DNA from: an uncultured Bacteroidales bacterium
GTDB taxonomy: Bacteria; Bacteroidota; Bacteroidia; Bacteroidales; UBA932
Direction of reading: 5' to 3'
Assembly: GCA_900322025.1 (NCBI GenBank)
Contig: ONYJ01000039.1
Location: 1-18,360, forward strand
DNA: 18,360 nt
Position numbers and translations under genes: made by a program. Below, piece after piece: positions 6,884 to 14,975 of this stretch (its first letter is position 1; each line of letters begins with the position of its first letter). Below the pieces are notes generated by a model. It did no database searches. It was not told where the DNA came from and was given only the letters and a program-made list of their open reading frames with translations.

Positions 6884-7303
6884 ATGAAAAAGATATTTGT
6901 TTTAATCGCGATTTTATTTCTGGGGCTGGGAACTGCCTTTGCTCAGAATGGCGACAAGGAGCCTACCATGGAAGAGTTGGCAGAAAGGCATACAAAAGAC
7001 CTTGTTAAAAAGATAGGCCTCAGCGATTCTCAGGAGTTTTATGTAGATTCCATACTTAGAACCAACTACCTTGGAGTAAAGGCGGCCTTGGAAGACTTGC
7101 AGCGTTCTGGCCGACAGGAGCCGGATATTTACAGGCATTGCAGAGAGTTATGGCAGCAGAAGAGTATTGATGCCTTAAAGAAAGTATTGGACGAGCAACA
7201 ATATATAGGCTATCTAAGATACATAGGCAAGGGCAGAGAATACAAGAAAGGCAAAGATGGCAAGTGGTATCTTAAATCGGAACTCAAGAAAAACAAAAAG
7301 TAG
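6884..7303 (+). CDS. Small periplasmic Spy/CpxP-like helical protein, 139 aa
   Basis: A clear signal peptide (MKKIFVLIAILFLGLG, then TAFAQ, cleavage after Ala20) leads into a short, charged, probably all-helical protein. Residues from about 30 to 60 carry a helix ending in KKIGLSDSQEFYVDSI, and a second helix has KKVLDEQQYIGYL. The paired 'L-[ST]-x-x-Q'-like and 'EQ..xYL' pattern is typical of the LTXXQ/Spy/CpxP-type small proteins that many Bacteroidota carry, some of them envelope stress chaperones. The match is by pattern only, and function is unproven. The C-terminus is very Lys-rich (GREYKKGKDGKWYLKSELKKNKK region). Its stop lies 3 bp from the stop of the converging cdaA, leaving no room for a separate terminator. 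Confidence 0.75.
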   Translation: MKKIFVLIAILFLGLGTAFAQNGDKEPTMEELAERHTKDLVKKIGLSDSQEFYVDSILRTNYLGVKAALEDLQRSGRQEPDIYRHCRELWQQKSIDALKKVLDEQQYIGYLRYIGKGREYKKGKDGKWYLKSELKKNKK

Positions 7304-7306
7304 AGC

Positions 7307-8092
7307 CTAATCAGCGGCATAAGAATTTTCTATCGCCAATCTAAGTTCTGTAATGGAGCTGATGGGCTTTATTTCTCCGTCTTTTACAAACGAAATGCCT
7401 CCTGTTTCTTCGGAAACAACAATAGCGGTAGCATCTGTCTGCTCCGTTATTCCAACAGCGGCTCTGTGTCTCATTCCGTAATGTGGCGGAATATTCTGAT
7501 TCTCAGAAATAGGGAGAGTGCATCTTGCGGCAAGTATTCTGTTGGTACTCATAACTAAAGCTCCATCGTGAAGTGGAGAATTCTTGAAAAACAAGTTTTC
7601 TATAAGTCTGCGATTCACCATGGCGTCTATTCTGTCGCCGGTTTCTGTTATGCTGCCAAGAGATGAGCGATGTACCATAACAATCAAGGCTCCGGTATTT
7701 GTTTCCGACATTTTTCTTACAGCTTGGGTAAGCTCATCTAAGGTAGTGAGAGGTACTTTCTTTGCATTGCCTTTAAACAATTTACGGGCGAGGAATCCTC
7801 CTTTGCGGTGCAGAGAATTATTGCCGAGGTGCAGCAGAAATCTTCTTATCTCCTGCTGAAATATAATGATTATTGCCAGCACTCCAACACCCAGCACTTG
7901 CCCCATTATGGCAGACAAAAGATCCATGCGCAGAGTCTTTACCACTAACCACACAAAGTACAATATGATTATACCTATGAATATGCTCATGGCAGCAGTT
8001 CCGCGTATGAGCTTGTAAATCTGATAAATCATTAGCCCAACCAAAAGGATGTCTAAAATGTCTATCAGGTGTAGGTTGATAAAATCCAGCAT
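7307..8092 (-). CDS. cdaA: Diadenylate cyclase CdaA (c-di-AMP synthase)
   Basis: A membrane-bound DAC-domain enzyme of 261 aa that condenses two ATP into c-di-AMP. Three N-terminal membrane helices are visible at about 9-29, 33-52 and 62-82, followed by a linker helix (FQQEIRRFLLHLG). The DAC domain follows from about 115. It has the DGA motif (176-178, in NSPLHDGALV) and the RHR motif (208-210, in GMRHRAAVG), both needed for ATP binding and catalysis, so the enzyme looks intact. In many Bacteroidota it lies next to folP; here no folP is adjacent and it has its own upstream region and a -7 box. It converges on the Spy-like gene with a 3-bp gap. c-di-AMP usually controls potassium and osmotic balance; the targets here are unknown. 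Confidence 0.96.
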   Translation of the reverse strand: MLDFINLHLIDILDILLVGLMIYQIYKLIRGTAAMSIFIGIIILYFVWLVVKTLRMDLLSAIMGQVLGVGVLAIIIIFQQEIRRFLLHLGNNSLHRKGGFLARKLFKGNAKKVPLTTLDELTQAVRKMSETNTGALIVMVHRSSLGSITETGDRIDAMVNRRLIENLFFKNSPLHDGALVMSTNRILAARCTLPISENQNIPPHYGMRHRAAVGITEQTDATAIVVSEETGGISFVKDGEIKPISSITELRLAIENSYAAD

Positions 8093-8121
8093 ACTTTTAA
8101 CCGTTCCAGAGTTTACACAGA

Positions 8122-8129
8122 CAAATGTA
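8122..8129 (-). promoter_or_regulatory. -7 box for cdaA
   Basis: The minus strand reads TACATTTG, an exact TAnnTTTG match, which would start a transcript near 8116 with a leader of about 24 nt. No convincing -33 TTTG is seen at the right distance. Confidence 0.45.
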
Positions 8130-8240
8130 GTAAATTACTTGAACTTCGCCGATTTTCTGTACTCAGTTTAATTTGCAGCCATATAATATTTTGAAACAAC
8201 TCAACAACACAACACAACTATATGGCTTGCTGGGCAACAA

Positions 8241-8271
8241 TTGCAGAAACAACAATTTATACTTAATTTTG
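8241..8271 (+). promoter_or_regulatory. Promoter of the M20 dipeptidase gene
   Basis: TTG at 8241-8243 and TAATTTTG at 8264-8271 are separated by exactly 20 nt, a good Bacteroidota -33/-7 pair. The start would be near 8276, about 44 nt before the ATG at 8320. The rest of the 227-nt gap between cdaA and this gene holds a CA/AAC-rich low-complexity stretch (about 8195-8220) and nothing else I can identify. Confidence 0.6.
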
Positions 8272-8319
8272 CTTAGAGACTTTAGGCAACAAACTTAAAA
8301 ATTGCAAATATCCGTTATT

Positions 8320-9666
8320 ATGAAACAGTACATAGAAAAAAACAAAGACCGTTTCTTTGAAGAGCTTTTCTCGCTAATGAGAATACCTTCAATTAGTGCA
8401 AAAAAAGACCACAAGCCAGACATGCTCAAATGTGCCAAAAAGTTAGTGGAGCTTCTTAAAAAGGCCGGAGCAGACCAAGCCGATGTTTATCCAACAAGCG
8501 GCAACCCTGTGGTATTCGGCCAAAAGATTATCAGCCCGAAGGCAAAAACCGTTATGGTTTATGGACACTACGATGTGCAGCCTGCAGAGCCATTAGAAAA
8601 ATGGAAGTCAGATCCGTTTGAGCCGGAGGTTCACGATGGTGCTATCTGGGGCAGAGGTGCCAACGACGATAAAGGCCAGCTTTTCATGCACCTAAAGGCC
8701 TTTGAATATCTTGTAAAAACAAAACAACTCAAACACAACGTAAAATTCATCTTTGAGGGAGAAGAAGAAATAGGCAGCCCTTCTCTGCCGGCTTGGGTTA
8801 AAAAGAATAAGAAGATGCTCGCAAGTGATGTAATCCTTGTATCTGATACAACAATGATTAGCGAAAAAGTACCTTCTATAAACTGTGGTATGAGAGGCCT
8901 CGCCTATCTCGAAGTAACCGTTACCGGCCCTAACAAAGACCTGCATTCAGGCCACTATGGAGGAGCTGTTGCAAATCCTATAAATGTTCTCTGCGACATG
9001 ATTTCTTCTTTAATAGATAAACACGGAAAGGTAAAAGTAAAAGGTTTTTACGACGATGTTGTTAATCTAAGCAAAGCAGATAGAGCGCAATTAGCCAGAG
9101 CTCCTTTCAATCTGAACGAATACAAAAAATTCTTGGACATAAACGAAGTAAAAGGAGAAAAAGGCTATACTACATTGGAGCGTACCGGAATACGCCCGTG
9201 CTTGGATGTATGCGGCATATGGGGAGGTTATACCGGAGAAGGCGCAAAAACAGTACTTCCTTCAACAGCGCACGCAAAAATATCGATGAGGCTCGTGCCT
9301 AACCAAGACAGTGCTACAATAACAAAACTTTTTGCTCAGCACTTTAAGGCAATAGCTCCTAAGTATGTAAAAGTTAAGGTAGAACCAAAAGAGGGTGGCA
9401 ACGGCTTCCTAATACCTATTACCTCAGATGCATTCAAAGCCGCTTCCAAAGCTATAACAGAAGTTTTTGGTACAGAGCCGGTACCAAGCCGTGGAGGTGG
9501 AAGTATTGCAGTGCTTGCAGACATGCAGAAGATACTTGGCACAGATCCGCTGCTAATGGGCTTTGGGCTTGAAAGAGACACAATCCACTCCCCTAACGAA
9601 AGCTACCTTCTGAAACAATTCTTCGGCGGAATGGAATCCATAGCTCTGTTTTACAAATATTATTAG
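8320..9666 (+). CDS. M20-family metallopeptidase (dipeptidase)
   Basis: A 448-aa cytoplasmic zinc exopeptidase of the carnosinase/Dug-type branch of M20, likely acting on di- or short peptides. Metal and catalytic residues are present: His83 and Asp85 (GHYDVQP), bridging Asp116 (GRGANDDKG), the EGEEEIG cluster with Glu148-150, Asp176 (VSDTT), and a late His in ERDTIHSPNE. A dimerisation (lid) domain is inserted from about 190, beginning GMRGLAYLEVTVTGPNKDLHSG. No signal peptide is seen. The frame can be extended to a TTG at 8302, but ATG 8320 gives the normal family N-terminus (MKQYIEKNKDRFF) and suits the promoter. It ends just before a strong hairpin terminator and stands alone, with divergent cdaA behind it. 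Confidence 0.95.
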   Translation: MKQYIEKNKDRFFEELFSLMRIPSISAKKDHKPDMLKCAKKLVELLKKAGADQADVYPTSGNPVVFGQKIISPKAKTVMVYGHYDVQPAEPLEKWKSDPFEPEVHDGAIWGRGANDDKGQLFMHLKAFEYLVKTKQLKHNVKFIFEGEEEIGSPSLPAWVKKNKKMLASDVILVSDTTMISEKVPSINCGMRGLAYLEVTVTGPNKDLHSGHYGGAVANPINVLCDMISSLIDKHGKVKVKGFYDDVVNLSKADRAQLARAPFNLNEYKKFLDINEVKGEKGYTTLERTGIRPCLDVCGIWGGYTGEGAKTVLPSTAHAKISMRLVPNQDSATITKLFAQHFKAIAPKYVKVKVEPKEGGNGFLIPITSDAFKAASKAITEVFGTEPVPSRGGGSIAVLADMQKILGTDPLLMGFGLERDTIHSPNESYLLKQFFGGMESIALFYKYY

Positions 9667-9690
9667 CAGACCTGTAGGTTTAACTCATAA

Positions 9691-9725
9691 AAAGAAGGCC
9701 AGAGAAAAATCCGGCCTTCTTTTTT
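9691..9725 (+). terminator. Strong intrinsic terminator, bidirectional
   Basis: AAAGAAGGCC (9691-9700) pairs perfectly with GGCCTTCTTT (9713-9722) around a 12-nt loop, followed by a T-run. The mirrored A-rich left flank gives a T-run on the other strand too. It can therefore end both the M20 gene from the left and the tRNA transcript from the right. Confidence 0.9.
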
Positions 9726-9733
9726 AATCTTTG

Positions 9734-9805
9734 TAGGAGATAGGAGAATCGAACTCCTATTTAGGGAATGAGAATCCCTTGTCCTAACCGTTAGACGAAT
9801 CTCCC
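9734..9805 (-). tRNA. tRNA-Glu (anticodon CTC)
   Basis: Read on the minus strand, a 72-nt cloverleaf is clear. The acceptor GGGAGAT pairs with ATCTCCT (the first pair is G-U). The D arm begins GTCTAACGGTTAGGAC. The anticodon stem AGGGA/TCCCT holds the loop TTCTCAT with anticodon CTC (codon GAG). The T arm is AGGAG-TTCGATT-CTCCT. The discriminator base is A. The CCA end is not encoded (CAA follows), so it would be added after transcription. It has its own promoter and a terminator 9 nt downstream. Confidence 0.95.
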
Positions 9806-9815
9806 GAATGGATTG

Positions 9816-9845
9816 CAAATATATGAAATAGTTTCTATTCTACAA
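9816..9845 (-). promoter_or_regulatory. Promoter of tRNA-Glu
   Basis: The minus strand reads TATATTTG (9823-9816), an exact TAnnTTTG box, with TTG at 9845-9843 after a 19-nt spacer. The box ends 10 bases before the mature tRNA 5' end, so the tRNA need not depend on read-through from the gene upstream. Confidence 0.65.
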
Positions 9846-9853
9846 GCATTTTA

Positions 9854-12478
9854 TCAGAAACTCCATTCAAACCCAAAGTTTATGGCGGCTCTGTGGCGTT
9901 GTTTTACTTTTACTCCGTCTATTACTTTGCTTCTGTGTGTCATTCGCCAAAAAACATCTACCCTAAACACTCTAAAGATGTTAGTTACACCTACTCCCAT
10001 TTCTACGTATGGTTTTCTGAGCGAACTCATACCTTCCGGAAATAGCATAATAGCCTCCATCCCCTCATATTTTTGGCCGATTCCCACTCCAGGTACAGAA
10101 CTTAGCGGATTGCCTATTTTACCATCTGTAATACCATTGTTAATTTTTGAAAGGGTTCCGTATCCGGCCTTGAGGGTAAACACTTCTCTCCATTGCAGTC
10201 TCTTCATCAACGGTATCTTACCCAAAAAGAAGCCCTTAAAGTTATGCTCATAGTATAAGGTGGTCCATGTATCCGAAGCAAATTCGTAGAAATCCATGCA
10301 GGCAAAAGCAGTCTTGTCTAAGAAATATGTGCCGTTCCCCTCATGCAATTTGAGTAAAGGATAAGGCACTTTGCCAATAATCTTGCCACCGGTAATATGA
10401 AAGTTAGATGTGCCAAATGGCGGCAGGGGAAGGCTATAGTCTATTATTGCCTCAGTTCGCAAAAAAGCATAATCGTTGTCTGAAATACCTTTTGCCGCTC
10501 CAACAATGTCTATTGTTACTATCGGATAATGAGTAAGTACATATATCTTCTCAAAAGTTCCTCTGGTTACGGTTTCGTTCCACGAAAATCTGGCTGTATA
10601 GTGTAACTGATTAGAAGCCACGCTTGTAACATGAGTGCTGTCTGGTGTAAACATAGGCACATATCTGTTTGAGTATATTCTGCGGCTCTCTATTCCTATG
10701 CTGTTGTTAAAACCTTCGTTCCATTCGTGAATATAAGAAATAGCATAATCATTTACCGGACTGATTCTTTCGCTATTGCCCTTGTTTAGCAAAGAAGACA
10801 TAATATTGCCTTCTGTAAGAGCATCTGTACCCCTTCCCATCTGCACCATATCCCTACTAACGCTCGCCACAATTTTTCTTGTAGGCATATTGCTGAACAT
10901 ATACTCCGCCATCAGTTTTCCCTTAAAGGCTTTATCTTTTGTTCCGTAAGCTATATGCCCGGATAGCCTTATCTTCTTGCTGAAATCTTCTGTAGTGCGC
11001 CCTCCAAACTGGAACCTTGCACCTTCTAAATTATTGAAGCTAAATAGTTTGAAATATGGTCCAATTCCAAAGTACTTGAAGTTATAATGGCCGTTTACAA
11101 AAGTATTCACTATGTTGTAAATGTTGCGATAGATTGGCACATTCTTTATAGAATCTACCATTTTATAGATATTGCTCTCTTTCTCGCTGAGGGCATACGG
11201 ACGGTTACGCTGCCAATAGGCCTCATCGTTTACAAGCGGATGGGCAGACATTGTTACATTACTCATCTGCCGAGCCACACTATCGGGCATCGGAACATCA
11301 AACCGAGCATCGAGATAATCGCATTGCCTTCTTCCTAAAAAAGACATCAGCTTAGAAGAATCTCTCATAGTAACCGAGAAATCGGCATACATTCGGTCTT
11401 GCTTAAAAAACCATAAAGAATCTCTGCCTTTATACGAACCCTTATTGCCTACTATCTGATATTCAGAATCTAATACCAAATCTCTAATCCAGTTTACATT
11501 TGAGCCTTTTTTTAGTTTAACATGTATTTCTCTAACAGCCCAGTCTTTTGCATCTATCCTCATTTCTCCGTCAAAGGTAGGAGACGAAACAAGCTTGGCC
11601 GGATGAAAGCGTATGAGATATGTTTTTCTCCCATCTACATTCAAGCTATCTATCAAAAAATAATCGTAGAAAACATTTGGGCCCCTAACAGGAGAGGGTA
11701 TCTGTACATTAAAAAGGTTTATGAAGTCGTCGTAAAAATTTGTACGAATATGCATATTGCCGGTGAACTGGGCAAAAGTGGCCTCATCTTGTACTCCTGA
11801 AATACGACTGGCCTCTATAACTTCTTTTGTTATTGCCGGGCTTTTCTGCCTGTAGAACATGGAGTTATTCTCAGAAATCATTATAGGAAGGTAAGGCTGA
11901 CCAGACACCACAGAAGTATCCATATAGTCAAAAACAAAACCAAAGTTCCGTCGCAGCAACTTATTCTTTATCTGGGTGTCTGCATTTACAAGGTCTAACT
12001 CCATTTTAGTATATAGGCGGCACTGATAACGGTCTCTTTCTTCGGGATTGTTATACTCTTTGGCATTCTCTATGTTATGCAGAATTCTCCTCAGATAACG
12101 ATTATCTGGCTTTACCACTATCTGATTCAGTATATTCTCCTCTGCTTTAAGTTCAAAGTCTATCTGGTTGAATGCACCTGCCTTTATTTGCTTTTCTACA
12201 GGAATATAACTCAGCATTTCTGCACGCAGTATTTCCACCGAAATGCTTCTGGTTTCCAGAGTATAATAACCATCTATATCTGTAGAAACCCCTATGGTTG
12301 TACCCTTGAAAAACACGCTCACAAATGGGATACCCTCACCAGTCTCGATATCTGTAACTCTGCCCTTTACCTTGGTAGTTTGAGCATAAGAAAAAGAAGA
12401 AACAAATAGCATCGCAAAGCCCATAAGAGCAACCAATGCTAACCGTCTGTCTATAATGTATGTCGCAATTCTTCTCAT
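9854..12478 (-). CDS. DUF5686 outer-membrane protein with carboxypeptidase-regulatory-like domain
   Basis: An 874-aa exported protein. A signal peptide with a long n-region ends near residue 33 (SSFSYAQ). Residues about 36-120 form a CarboxypepD_reg-like beta sandwich (KVKGRVTDIETGEGIPFVSVFF, ISTDIDGYY-type turn). The rest is the DUF5686 domain: a mixed region (ILNQIVVKPDNRYLRRIL, DGRKTYLIRFHP, FDGEMRIDAKDWAVREIHV) then many alternating amphipathic strands ending FGFEWSF. The terminal aromatic Phe is typical of an outer-membrane beta-barrel recognised by BAM. The family is common and poorly characterised in Bacteroidota. It shares strand with the lipid operon upstream but is separated by 242 nt, so co-regulation is uncertain. 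A purine-rich GGAGAG lies about 15 nt before the ATG. Confidence 0.88.
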   Translation of the reverse strand: MRRIATYIIDRRLALVALMGFAMLFVSSFSYAQTTKVKGRVTDIETGEGIPFVSVFFKGTTIGVSTDIDGYYTLETRSISVEILRAEMLSYIPVEKQIKAGAFNQIDFELKAEENILNQIVVKPDNRYLRRILHNIENAKEYNNPEERDRYQCRLYTKMELDLVNADTQIKNKLLRRNFGFVFDYMDTSVVSGQPYLPIMISENNSMFYRQKSPAITKEVIEASRISGVQDEATFAQFTGNMHIRTNFYDDFINLFNVQIPSPVRGPNVFYDYFLIDSLNVDGRKTYLIRFHPAKLVSSPTFDGEMRIDAKDWAVREIHVKLKKGSNVNWIRDLVLDSEYQIVGNKGSYKGRDSLWFFKQDRMYADFSVTMRDSSKLMSFLGRRQCDYLDARFDVPMPDSVARQMSNVTMSAHPLVNDEAYWQRNRPYALSEKESNIYKMVDSIKNVPIYRNIYNIVNTFVNGHYNFKYFGIGPYFKLFSFNNLEGARFQFGGRTTEDFSKKIRLSGHIAYGTKDKAFKGKLMAEYMFSNMPTRKIVASVSRDMVQMGRGTDALTEGNIMSSLLNKGNSERISPVNDYAISYIHEWNEGFNNSIGIESRRIYSNRYVPMFTPDSTHVTSVASNQLHYTARFSWNETVTRGTFEKIYVLTHYPIVTIDIVGAAKGISDNDYAFLRTEAIIDYSLPLPPFGTSNFHITGGKIIGKVPYPLLKLHEGNGTYFLDKTAFACMDFYEFASDTWTTLYYEHNFKGFFLGKIPLMKRLQWREVFTLKAGYGTLSKINNGITDGKIGNPLSSVPGVGIGQKYEGMEAIMLFPEGMSSLRKPYVEMGVGVTNIFRVFRVDVFWRMTHRSKVIDGVKVKQRHRAAINFGFEWSF

Positions 12479-12720
12479 CTACACCAACTATTCTCTCCTA
12501 TAATTCTTCAGCGATTTTTCAACCGCACTTCAACTACTTCAAACAACAATTACCCTATGCTTGCCTAACAACCCATCCTCGCCACTTATTCAGCTATTCC
12601 CTGCAGCCTCTTCTCTACAACTTTCTACAACTAATACCTTGCGCTTCTACCCTGCTATTATCTGATTGCTGTGCATGGCCATTTCTTGCGCTCGTCTGCA
12701 TTGGCGAATCTTAGGAAGCA
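12479..12720. other. 242-nt intergenic stretch with no identifiable gene
   Basis: Both strands were read. No coherent protein, tRNA, terminator hairpin or TAnnTTTG box stands out. It contains short GTTGTAG repeats and a palindromic TGGCCA at 12677-12682. The plus-strand frame across it (12460-12714) has no family-like features. The absence of a terminator leaves open that the lolA transcript continues into the DUF5686 gene. Confidence 0.5.
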
Positions 12721-13446
12721 TCAGTTGTTGAAAATACCTTCTGGAAGAGGAGTGTTAAACTCTTTGTCCGGAGTATTGTATGTTGTTGTATTGCCGTTCT
12801 TTTCTACCATTTTCATCTGGCATAAAGACATGTCTGTCTTGCTGTAAGAAACCTCCAAAGCAGACCAACCTCCTTTGGCTTGTTTGCCAACAGAAAGTTC
12901 AAATATGTAGTATTTGTCTGATGGTTTAAGAGTAATGGTAGCTCCTACCGCTTGTGCAGCTTTCTCTATCTGTCCGCCTATACAGTAGATAAGCGTCCAC
13001 TTCATGGCCTTCATAGTTGCATCTGTTTTGGTATTGAATACATTTCTGGAAGCTCCGTTTATCACTATCAGCTTATCTGCAGTTATAAGCAGCTGATTTC
13101 CTTTTGGCTTAGTATATTGCATTATAAGCTGGTCTGTGTTGCGGGCAAAGTACAAGGTACCCTCGTTTACAATCTCTTTCTTTACCCCCTTCATACTCTT
13201 TACCTGAGTAAAGGAAGATACTACTGTTTTATAGCTTTCGTTCTTTTGCCTGATAGTTTCCATTGCTTGCTCTTTTTGAGCTACGGCAGAGGTTCGCTCC
13301 ACGCAACTTTTCTCGCCATGGCAAATACAAGTGAACTTGTCTTTGCTCATTTGGCTTATCGAAAAGGTTGGCATAAGCATAAAAGCCATTATCGCAACCG
13401 ATATGGCTGAGATAATTTTCTTAGATAATATTTTAGAGTCTTTCAT
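12721..13446 (-). CDS. LolA-like lipid/lipoprotein carrier with repeat-derived insert
   Basis: A 241-aa periplasmic LolA-fold protein, last gene of the ketosynthase operon and 11 bp after the oxidoreductase. The LolA-type body starts near residue 66: YKTVVSSFTQVKSMKG, GTLYFARNTDQLIMQYTKP, LLITADKLIVINGASR, ending FNTPLPEGIFNN. In aryl-polyene and flexirubin clusters such a carrier is thought to move the lipid product, handed over by the MMPL exporter, to the outer membrane. The N-terminus is odd. A hydrophobic signal core (residues 11-25) is followed by a 26-residue segment, 27-52 (TFSISQMSK ... CVERT), encoded by a copy of the 991-1208 repeat, with three cysteines (40, 42 and 48). Only after that comes SAVAQ (53-57), a typical cleavage site. 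Secretion may still work through SIS-Q at 29-32. Confidence 0.88.
   Translation of the reverse strand: MKDSKILSKKIISAISVAIMAFMLMPTFSISQMSKDKFTCICHGEKSCVERTSAVAQKEQAMETIRQKNESYKTVVSSFTQVKSMKGVKKEIVNEGTLYFARNTDQLIMQYTKPKGNQLLITADKLIVINGASRNVFNTKTDATMKAMKWTLIYCIGGQIEKAAQAVGATITLKPSDKYYIFELSVGKQAKGGWSALEVSYSKTDMSLCQMKMVEKNGNTTTYNTPDKEFNTPLPEGIFNN
13291..13366 (-). repeat. Fourth copy of the variable-core hairpin repeat, inside a coding gene
   Basis: On the minus strand it begins CTTTTCGATAAGCCAAATG plus AGCAAAG, matching the unit at 1106 base for base over 26 nt. Its centre is ACAAGT-TC-ACTTGT, a 6-bp perfect palindrome unlike the other copies. It continues TTTGCCATGGCGAGAAAAGTTGC and ends GTGGAGCGAACC against GTGAAACGAACC in the array. 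It lies wholly within the lolA-like gene and keeps the frame open across 26 codons. Confidence 0.88.
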
Positions 13447-13457
13447 AACGCTGCAAT

Positions 13458-14975
13458 TTACTCCAAAAAAGATACCACTCGCTCTTTTCCTATTATTTGC
13501 GAGCAGGTAAGCAAAGAGGTAATCGAAACTCCTAATAACCCGTGTAGGTTAAGATTCTGCCCTGTAAAGAATAGGTTAGATAGTGGTGTTCTTGGCGTTA
13601 ACAATGTTTTAATCAGATTATTATTATCTTTTTTTATACCATAGGCTGTACCCCGAATAGCTCCGGTGTAGTTCATGTAAGTTAATGGGGTGCTGGTATA
13701 AAAGTTTTCTATAGACTCTCTCAGAGCAGGAATGCAATTTGCAGCCATTGATATACACTGCTCTGCCTTTCTGGCCTTAAAGGCTCTGTATGCTTCTCCC
13801 CGATGTCCCACAGTGGTATGCTCCCACTGCATTACCTCGCTAAAGCTCATAGGGGTAAGAATATCCATCGCCTCTGCATAGATGCTTCCTTCTTTGGGCA
13901 CTTGCTGGCTTATAAGCACTCCCTTTATCCTTCCCATGGTCACGCTCTCTGGCAGTTCCCATACAGAAGTCAGGTCGGGACTATAATAGTATATATTTCT
14001 GTTAAGATATGGAATGGTATTTTTCTTGAGCTTGATATTAACTGTAAAAAAACCGTAGGTTTGCTCCAGTTTGTTAATTCTGTGTCTGAATACAGGTCTG
14101 ATATAAGAGCTGTCTTTAATGAGCTCTAAGGTTAGCTGAGGGCTTAGGTTTGATATAAAGCAATCTGCATAGATACGCTCCGTATCTGAAGGATGGTGTT
14201 TGTTCCCTCCATTTTTCTGCACCTTCAGATAAGTAACCTTTCCTTGGTTTTCTATAAGCTCTGTTGCCGAGGTGGAAGTCATAACAACTCCACCCAACCC
14301 TCTGATGTTGTCTGCAAGCTTTTCTGCTATGGTAGAACCGGTTCCTCTCAGTCTCCATGCGCTCTGTACAAAAGAACTGTTTATTTGGGCAAATGTATAA
14401 AGAGGAAGCGTATTTTTACATAGTTCTAATTTCAGCGATGTACCGCTTACAATATCTCTTACTACCCTATTCTCTATTGTATCTCTTAAAAACTGATATG
14501 CGTTTTGGCTAAACAGAGTATTTACAGCCGAAAAGCCTTCGCCTCCCTTCAAGAGTGGGTCTGTAATCTTTTCACCCACCTGCTTCAAGAAAGAAGAGTA
14601 TTGCATTATTTCAGCCCTGCTGGTTTTGTAACAAGCCGCTATAGAATCTGCAAAGCGGTCGTACCCGTTAGCCAGCAGATAGCTCTTATCTTGAAACACA
14701 ACCTGATCAAAACCATTTGTATCTAACTGATGCCACGGCAATCCCATTAGGCCAAAGTAATTGAAGATCTTTTCGAGGATTTCTCCTTTGGCCAATGCGC
14801 CTACATAATGAAAGCCCGTATCAAACTCTATATCTCCTCTCTTGAAACTTTGAATACAGCCACCTATCTGAGAATTCTTTTCTACAACACAAACGCTCAT
14901 TCCGTTCTTAGCCAGAATGTAAGCGCACTCCAATCCCCCAAGGCCGCTACCTATTATTACAGCATCAAATTTCAT
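13458..14975 (-). CDS. CrtI/retinol-saturase-like FAD-dependent oxidoreductase
   Basis: A 505-aa flavoprotein. The N-terminus is an FAD-binding Rossmann fold with VIIGSGLGGLECA (GxGxxG at 9-14) and Glu32 for the ribose, followed by GGCIQSFKRGDIEFDTGFHYVG, the second signature of the phytoene desaturase/carotenoid isomerase/retinol saturase superfamily. The C-terminal FAD segment is NLFFTGQNLNLHGLLGV. Annotation pipelines often call such proteins all-trans-retinol 13,14-reductase. Here, beside a ketosynthase, an ACP and an exporter, the substrate is more likely a polyene or fatty chain, either desaturated, isomerised or reduced. The direction of chemistry cannot be read from sequence. Its ATG overlaps the stop of the exporter by 4 nt (ATGA at 14975-14972), showing translational coupling. 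Confidence 0.9.
   Translation of the reverse strand: MKFDAVIIGSGLGGLECAYILAKNGMSVCVVEKNSQIGGCIQSFKRGDIEFDTGFHYVGALAKGEILEKIFNYFGLMGLPWHQLDTNGFDQVVFQDKSYLLANGYDRFADSIAACYKTSRAEIMQYSSFLKQVGEKITDPLLKGGEGFSAVNTLFSQNAYQFLRDTIENRVVRDIVSGTSLKLELCKNTLPLYTFAQINSSFVQSAWRLRGTGSTIAEKLADNIRGLGGVVMTSTSATELIENQGKVTYLKVQKNGGNKHHPSDTERIYADCFISNLSPQLTLELIKDSSYIRPVFRHRINKLEQTYGFFTVNIKLKKNTIPYLNRNIYYYSPDLTSVWELPESVTMGRIKGVLISQQVPKEGSIYAEAMDILTPMSFSEVMQWEHTTVGHRGEAYRAFKARKAEQCISMAANCIPALRESIENFYTSTPLTYMNYTGAIRGTAYGIKKDNNNLIKTLLTPRTPLSNLFFTGQNLNLHGLLGVSITSLLTCSQIIGKERVVSFLE

Noticed and set aside
8302..8319. TTG start for the M20 dipeptidase
   Set aside because: The ATG at 8320 gives the usual family N-terminus and is the stronger start codon.
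12460..12714. 84-codon plus-strand frame in the 12479-12720 gap
   Set aside because: Composition is Leu/Ser/Pro/Tyr-rich noise, with no promoter, no family resemblance and an overlap with the start of the DUF5686 gene.
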